Part shown: piece by piece, positions 59,093 to 64,000 of the stretch
How the letters are laid out: each line of letters begins with the position of its first letter
Position numbering within the stretch: the first letter of the stretch is position 1
Assembly (NCBI GenBank): GCA_010909165.1
Contig: VJWM01000007.1
Coordinates: 732,644-796,643 of the forward strand
Source of the DNA: Anthoceros angustus
Taxonomy: Eukaryota; Streptophyta; Anthocerotopsida; Anthocerotales; Anthocerotaceae
DNA: 64,000 nt
Direction: 5' to 3'
Made by a program: the position numbers and the translations under genes
The notes under the pieces: model-generated
What the model was told of the DNA's origin: nothing
The model's input: the letters and a program-made list of their open reading frames with translations, nothing else
Databases searched by the model: none

Positions 59093-59289
59093 TGTGATAT
59101 GGGCATCATCGGACATCATAGATTGAGCATAAGGACGGATCTTTGAGGCGGCGTGAGAGAGAATGTCATCGTGAATCAATCAAAAGGTACATAAAGAAGA
59201 AGTGTAACCGTTTTTCTAAAGTAATCCTAGTTAATTAATCAAATGATACTCTTAACTAGAGTTAGGTATGAACTAAACAATATTATCCA
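59093..59289 (-). mobile_element. 5' LTR of the copia element
   Basis: About 197 bp, TGTGATATGG...TATTATCCA, paired with 53566-53771. The two LTRs differ mostly by small indels in their first 70 bases. Confidence 0.82.
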
Positions 59290-59292
59290 ATA

Positions 59293-61207
59293 TTGAACAT
59301 CTCCCCTATGCGCAGCATCTCCTCCAACATGTTTAAGTCTCCTTTCTTACCTTCGGGAGACTCAAGGCCTTTGCCTTGCTCCTGGGATCTTACATCCCTT
59401 GCTTCCCTATGATGAGCTCCCCGCTCATCACTTGGTGGGGCAACTCCTCCCACCGTGACTCTCGCCCACCTAGCAGGGGCCGGTTGCCTTCTTATCTCCT
59501 CTTGGGAGCTTCCAAACCGTGACTTCCTTTCCCTCCTACCGTGGTAGGAGGTGCTCCGTGGGACTACTTCCCTCGTGGTAGGACTAATTCTGCCCTTGTA
59601 GGCCTTGTCATGAGGAGGACGAAGGGGTCCCAAACGTGGGAACACCTCCCACCCTCGGCGATTCACCATGGTAGGATCTATCCTACCTTCCATCTCCGCA
59701 TCCTCCGGTCCAAACTTCAAATCCCCTACAACTTCTCCTTGCAAGTCCTCCACACATCCTCGGCCTATCTTTGGAGGATTCCTTCCCAATAATGTCCCGG
59801 TGGTCTGCGGCACCTCCTTTACAAAGCACCAAGCACTCCTGTCCCTCTCACATGTAAGTACACAATGTTAAAGGGATGCTTGGAATCATCCAACTCCTTA
59901 CTTGTGAGTAGCCTCTACTTCCCACAAATGCACTAGATAAGTGCTAAGATAGCACATGGTTTCATCTTCATCCAGCGTTGGGTTTGACCTTTTTGGTAGG
60001 TGTATGCTTCATACATGATGAGCCCCAATCCGGCTTCGCTCCTTGAGTGATCTTCCATAGAAAATGGAGGAAGGTAGTCTGAAATATGACACCCTTGGAT
60101 TGCTCACCAAGCCCAAAACAATTCTTGTGAACAATCTCCACTTGGGCTCCAAGATTTGGTCGTCGTTCTTGGACTTAGCCTTCATGCCCCTTGCATGTAA
60201 GGGCTCCCTTGGGAAGATCCGCCGTTGATGCGCTTGCCTCACTCGTTCCTTCCATCAGCGTGATTCCGCTATCCTCGCTATCCGGCACCGCCATATACGT
60301 ATGCTCCTTACGGTCCAACACGTGGATCCGTCCGTGCGTTCTATCCGGTAAGGCGGCCAATTCCTCTTCCGTCTGCAAATTAGCAAAACACTCCTTCTAT
60401 CAATTCAAGGTTGGTGTAAGACCAATGTCGCCCATACACCCACTCTAGCTGAATATTCTCCTCTGCTGCCCAAGGTCGAAAAGTGAAAGGTCTCTAGAGG
60501 ATAGCTGGCCTGCATAGCGTAAATAAGGGCATGTCAAATTTCCACCCTCAGGGTCGATCCTCCTGCCTTAGACCTCTTGCAGCTCCTGCGCCACCTCCCT
60601 TGGTGGGCGCTCCTTCCTTAGCTACTACCTCCTTGCCCTTGGTCATGGTAGGCTTGGTCATGGCCTCCTTGGTTAGTACTTGCGAAATTGAAGAAAAGTG
60701 ATGCCTCTCCCGCAATTCCTGCGGCTCGACTTCTTATCCTTGCAACTCCTCCTCTGATTTGCTCTTGCTCACAGCTCAAAGGTCCTTGCCCTTGCTCTCC
60801 TCCTGCAGTCCTTACACCTTGGCGTCCCCAAACCCGATTTCTCCTGCAAGCTCAACAAAATTCCCCACGGACTCTTACACCTTACATTTAGGAGCCCTTC
60901 ACACGGTTTCCTAGCAATCTTGCCACGCTCCACCCTCCTAGGCACCCTCACGAGCTTGGCAAGTGTTGGGTTCGCCCAACCTTCTTCTCCCTTCTCTTCT
61001 TCCTCTTTTCCTCCTTCTTCCTCTCTTGGCGCTGGCGGATTTACGCCTCCTTCTTGAGCTTGCGCCCTCCTTCTCCTCCTCAACACAGGCGCGTGTGCAG
61101 TGGCGTTGCTGTATGGGGGCCTTGGGCAGCTTGAGGTGTGGCGGCGCCTTCTGCTGAGGTAGTCTCCTCAAGTTTCGAGTTGTGGCCTCCTGCGGGCACT
61201 GCACCAC
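59293..61207 (-). pseudogene. Gag-like ORF, copy B, upstream half
   Basis: Minus strand from 61207: Arg/Glu-rich sequence with PTLAKLVRVPRRVERGK, then around 60240-60009 KWRLFTRIVLGLVSNPRVSYF, which parallels KWRLFAKIVLGLVNYQRNSYF of copy A. Next come a CYLST-like remnant (about 59950) and the 59813-59283 frame ending LEEMLRIGEMFN at the copia insertion. It resumes at 53562. Frames are broken in several places. Confidence 0.5.
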
Positions 61208-61229
61208 TTTTATAAGTCACCCAAGGGTT

Positions 61230-61932
61230 AGAAAAAGTAACTACCATTCTATCCTGCCCTTGGATGTGTGCCACGTGGCCCTTTCCCACCATTGATGTTA
61301 GTTTCCTAATTTCCCTTATACTAAAATACCATTTCCCTATTTTTCTAATTTCTAATTCTGAAAATTAGCCTCTAATTTCTTAATTACCTATTTTGGCCTA
61401 TTTATCTAGTCCACTAAAAGACTCTATATATAGCAAGCCTATCCACCTAAAACATAAGCTACTTTCCTTAGAAACCTATCTCCTACGTGGTAGGACATCC
61501 TCCTACCATGGTAGGCGTTTTCCCTTTCTCCTACCACGGTAGGAGTGAGTTCTCTCTGGCGGTGGGATACCTTCCTACCCTCTCCTACCATGGTAGGAGC
61601 TATTCCTACTGGTAGGTGATCAAAACACTAGCGGTCATCCTCCTACGGTGGTAGGATCTCTCCTACCCTCTACCATGGTAGGAGTTTCTCCTACGGTGGT
61701 AGGACACCTCCTACCACTCATGTAGGTTACCTTTTCTCCTCACCCAGTGGTCGTTTTGACCCGTTTCTTTTCCTGCATATCCTCTGCCTTCCCAGGCATG
61801 GTCCTACAACTCCGCTCAAAAAGGCAAAAATTTCCTTGCATGTCTTCACCAAACCATTTCTAGCAAAAAAGTGTGGGCTGTTCAAAGCAAACTCATTTAA
61901 GCTTGTTGCCCAAACTTTTGCGTTCCACATAC
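61230..61932 (-). mobile_element. LTR (minus orientation) with palindrome-rich U3 and TATA box
   Basis: The LTR starts on the minus strand at about 61932 (TGTGGAACGCAAAAG), just after a purine tract (GAGGAGGGGAGTA) and the gypsy pol stop. The same start occurs in plus orientation near 63643. Within it, 61720-61482 holds an array of CTACCATGGTAG-type palindromes. On the minus strand the TATA-like GCTATATATAGAG lies at about 61422-61434, downstream of the array. The end before the following gag-like frame is not sharply defined. Confidence 0.6.
61482..61703. promoter_or_regulatory. Array of CCTACCATGGTAGG-type palindromes in the LTR U3
   Basis: Copies at about 61482-61494 (CCTACGTGGTAGG), 61502-61515, 61530-61543 (CCTACCACGGTAGG), 61584-61597, 61606-61616 (partial), 61642-61655 (CCTACGGTGGTAGG), 61670-61682 and 61690-61703. 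Their position 50-280 bp upstream of the minus-strand TATA suggests transcription-factor sites. Confidence 0.75.
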
Positions 61933-61974
61933 TCCCCTCCTCACTGTTTGCGTCCTACAAACACAGATACTCTC

Positions 61975-63310
61975 AGTGAAGGTACTTCTTAACCTTCCAC
62001 CCATTCACTCTAGTTGGCGACAAATCCCCATCCGGCCTGCGTGGTTGCGGATCCATTCTCATACACGCCACCACCTCATAAGGTCCCATCCATCTCAACC
62101 TAAGCTTCACAGGAAGTCCATATATCGGCTATCATATAGAAGAACCAAATCCCGGCCATGATAGCTTCTTGCTTCCTCAACTTCCCATCATGCCTATCCT
62201 TTCTAAGCTCCAGATTATTGAGTTTCTTCTAAAGCATCTTCCCTCGTTCCTCATGCTCTATGAAAGACTCTAGTCTAGCTACGCTATCTTCTGATCATCG
62301 CTCATCCTCCATGATTCTATAGGTAGGTACTTCAAATTCTCGGCATCACGGAGACATGCCATATGTTAAATAATAAGGGGTCTTCTTGGTTGTCACCTTC
62401 TCACATCTGTAAGCCCATAGCTTGAATGTAGCTTAGTGTCCCAATCATACATGTGAGTCCACGATTACCTTGGTCAAGATTGTACACAACGCCCATTCGT
62501 TTTCTCCGTCAAACCATTCGCTTTGGGATTGTAAGGAGTTGTCTTTCGATGCGAATGTTGAAGTAGGTGGTGAGAGTCTCGAGTTGAGGAAATGAGTTCC
62601 CTATCAGCAACTCAAAGGACATCCATACCTCGTTATAATGTTCTCAAAGAGAAACTTCGCTCTGTCGTCCTTTCTTGTTGCTTGACCTCCACCATCTTTG
62701 TACAATAGTCCGCCACCAAGATATATTGCTTCCTTGTCCATTGTGTGGGTGGCTTGATTGGACCTACAAAATCTATACCCACTTCTCAAATGGTGCCAAA
62801 GGTAGTATGTAGGTGAGAGGCCCTTTGTGTTGACAAAGTGGGCCTTCCAACCCTCGACACGCATCACACCTCCTAATAAATTCCCACATCCCTGCATTGT
62901 AGCCCAGGCTGCATCCAAGACCTTCTTCCCGGTGATTTGCGTCGAATAATGACCACCAGCCTCTTACGCATGTAAAGCGTGACCAAAAGCAGCTTCTCTA
63001 ATTTCCGGACATCGCCGAATCTTCGTCTGGACCAAGCTTACAAGACCCCATCCGTAGGCAATAAGGGGCTGTCTTGTGGAAAAACAGCTCGCCCTCCCTA
63101 GACAAACCATCGGGCATGATTCCATGCTCTAGAAATTTTACCTCACCATTCACAGATCTTGGGCATGAACTCACGCTAATCTCCTCCTTCCACGCATACC
63201 ACGTCGCCTCCACCTGCTCGCCCACCAGCAGCAGCAGGCGTTGTTCCATCCACAAATCCAGTTTCTCCCGCTTTGTCCATGCAAGTTTTGAGCTGCGGCC
63301 CGTTTGCATG
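61975..63310 (-). pseudogene. Ty3/gypsy (Athila/Tat-like) pol 3' half: RNase H-integrase linker, integrase
   Basis: Minus strand, several frames. 63310-62998 ends with FLEHGIMPDGLSREGELFF and APYCLRMGSCKLGPDED, the linker before integrase. About 62960-62800 has GGHYSTQITGKKVLDAAWATM and GCGN, an H2C2-type segment. 62770-62600 has THTMDKEAIYLGGG, then AKFLFENIITRYGCPLSC, the integrase core. About 62170-61976 has GRDLVLLYDSRYMDF, then TRVNGWKVKKYLH and a stop. The C-terminal pattern equals that at 38250-38484, so both belong to related elements. Frameshifts and stops are frequent. Confidence 0.8.
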
Positions 63311-63487
63311 CTCCTCCTCCAACAACGTTCGGTTCTTCCATTCCTGCTGGTCTAGCCTCGTGTCCAGGTCCAGCTCGTGCTCCCATGGCGACCTCCTTTT
63401 TTGCACCCATGGCCGCCTCATGAGTGATTTCCCATGAATCTGCCATTTCCTTCTCCTGCAGTTTTTCTTCAAGCTTCTCATGGGATG

Positions 63488-64000
63488 TGTGGACTACGGA
63501 CTTCCCTTGGGGGTTAAGAAATAAGTAGGGTTTTGTTTTTTTCGTAGGAGCGGAGGATAAAATAAGGCGGAAAAGGAGGAATAAGCATGGATAGCACTCC
63601 GGACTGCACTCCGGAGTATACTCCGGACTCCGGAGTGGGCAACTGTGGAACGTAAAAGTTTGGGCAACCAGTCCAAACTGGCCAAAGGACGAACAGGTTT
63701 GATTTTTTTTCAGCTAAGACCGATTGAAAAGGAACATGTCAAGAAAACTTTTGAGAATCTTGAAGCTGGAGTTGTAACATATTGTTAAAGAAGTGAAAAG
63801 GATATCCCAGGAAGAAGAACGGGTCAAAATGACTCCCAGACGAGGCGGGAGGAGGAGATAGGGGGAAATAGGATGGTAGGCGATTAGGGTATCTGGCTGC
63901 TCATTTCGAATAGGGGTGTAATAAGGCGCCGCCTTGATGATATAAGGATTTGCTCTAGTAAAGCATCTTTCTCTTGGTGATTGATGCAGCGTTCTTGCAG
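63488..64000 (+). mobile_element. LTR of the 38.5-kb family, plus orientation, cut by the window end
   Basis: It starts TGTGGACTACGGACTTCCC, as at 38521, and contains TAAAATAAGGCGGAAAAGGAGGAATAAGCA-type sequence shared with 38596-38626. At 63860-63990 it has the promoter-like segment (GGATGGTAGGCGATTAGG, GGGGTGTAATAAGGCGCC, ATGATATAAGG). The long tandem-repeat interior of the 38.5-kb and 52.7-kb copies is absent. Around 63643 it also contains a TGTGGAACGTAAAAGTTTGGGC segment like the start of the LTR at 61932. Confidence 0.6.

Larger units (their letters stand above)
53566..59289 (-). mobile_element. Ty1/copia LTR retrotransposon, full length but decayed
   Basis: A 5.7-kb element flanked by two LTRs of about 200 bp. 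From 59.1 kb downwards on the minus strand it has gag (UBN2-type, 58.25-57.9 kb), integrase core and C-terminal part (about 57.0-56.1 kb), reverse transcriptase (55.85-55.05 kb) and RNase H (54.75-54.36 kb). The gag-integrase-RT-RNase H order defines Ty1/copia. The flanking 5-mers outside TG...CA are AAATT and ATATT, a possible target duplication with one change. All frames carry stops or shifts. It sits inside the gag-like frame of another element, so it is the younger insertion. Confidence 0.85.

Noticed and set aside
61482-61703. Tandem satellite interpretation of the CTACCATGGTAG cluster
   Set aside because: Spacing between motifs is irregular and intervening sequence is not repeated, so it is not a simple satellite.
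27163-64000. tRNA or rRNA genes
   Set aside because: No cloverleaf-compatible A and B boxes or rRNA-like segments were recognised by eye. A tRNAscan-SE run would be decisive.

Overview
The window is nuclear DNA from a streptophyte, most likely a seedless plant with swimming sperm or a charophyte alga. The evidence is a multi-exon axonemal (ciliary) dynein heavy chain beside three genes whose best-recognised relatives are plant proteins: a KIN-7O-type kinesin, an FHIT-type dinucleoside-triphosphate hydrolase and a UBA2-type two-RRM RNA-binding protein. Introns in the genes are very short (mostly 60-200 bp) with canonical GT-AG borders. Such introns would suit a compact genome such as a Selaginella-like lycophyte, but the sequence does not settle the species.

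Layout. 79-14548 (+): about the last 3,300 residues, in 45 exons, of a DNAH10/DHC1-type (I1/f inner-arm, 1-alpha) dynein heavy chain; the 5' end lies outside the window. 14553-about 15480 (-): FHIT, tail to tail with dynein, the two stop codons only 4 bp apart. 15956-about 25070 (+): KIN-7O kinesin with about 38 exons, head to head with FHIT. 25987-27162 (-): single-exon UBA2-like gene. These four genes form a compact gene island.

From about 27.6 kb to the end I see no intact host gene. The rest is layered transposable-element DNA. (i) 27.6-30.4 kb: AT-rich repeats, LTR-like sequence and the 3' end of a Ty3/gypsy pol whose integrase is followed by a PHD finger. (ii) 30.8-33.8 kb: a decayed element with a DUF7869-like fragment and, next to it, a broken gene joining a ParB-like domain to a DNA-methyltransferase domain. 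This is the most unusual thing in the window. (iii) 33.8-53.5 kb: GC-rich, tandemly duplicated sequence. It contains gag-like coiled-coil ORFs, the C-terminus of a Ty3/gypsy pol, and two inverted units of roughly 6-7 kb that look like very long LTRs swollen by tandem repeats. (iv) 53.57-59.29 kb (-): a Ty1/copia element with both LTRs, inserted into a gag-like ORF of another element. (v) 59.3-63.4 kb (-): the rest of that gag-like ORF, an LTR carrying an array of CTACCATGGTAG-type palindromes upstream of a TATA box, and a Ty3/gypsy pol 3' half. (vi) 63.49-64.0 kb (+): another LTR cut by the window end.

The element ORFs all carry frameshifts or stops, so the repeat part reads as a graveyard of nested insertions. 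I found no tRNA, rRNA or CRISPR array. Exon borders were read by eye from frame continuity, AG/GT sites and similarity to remembered family sequence. They should be good to a few bases in most cases but are not transcript-verified.
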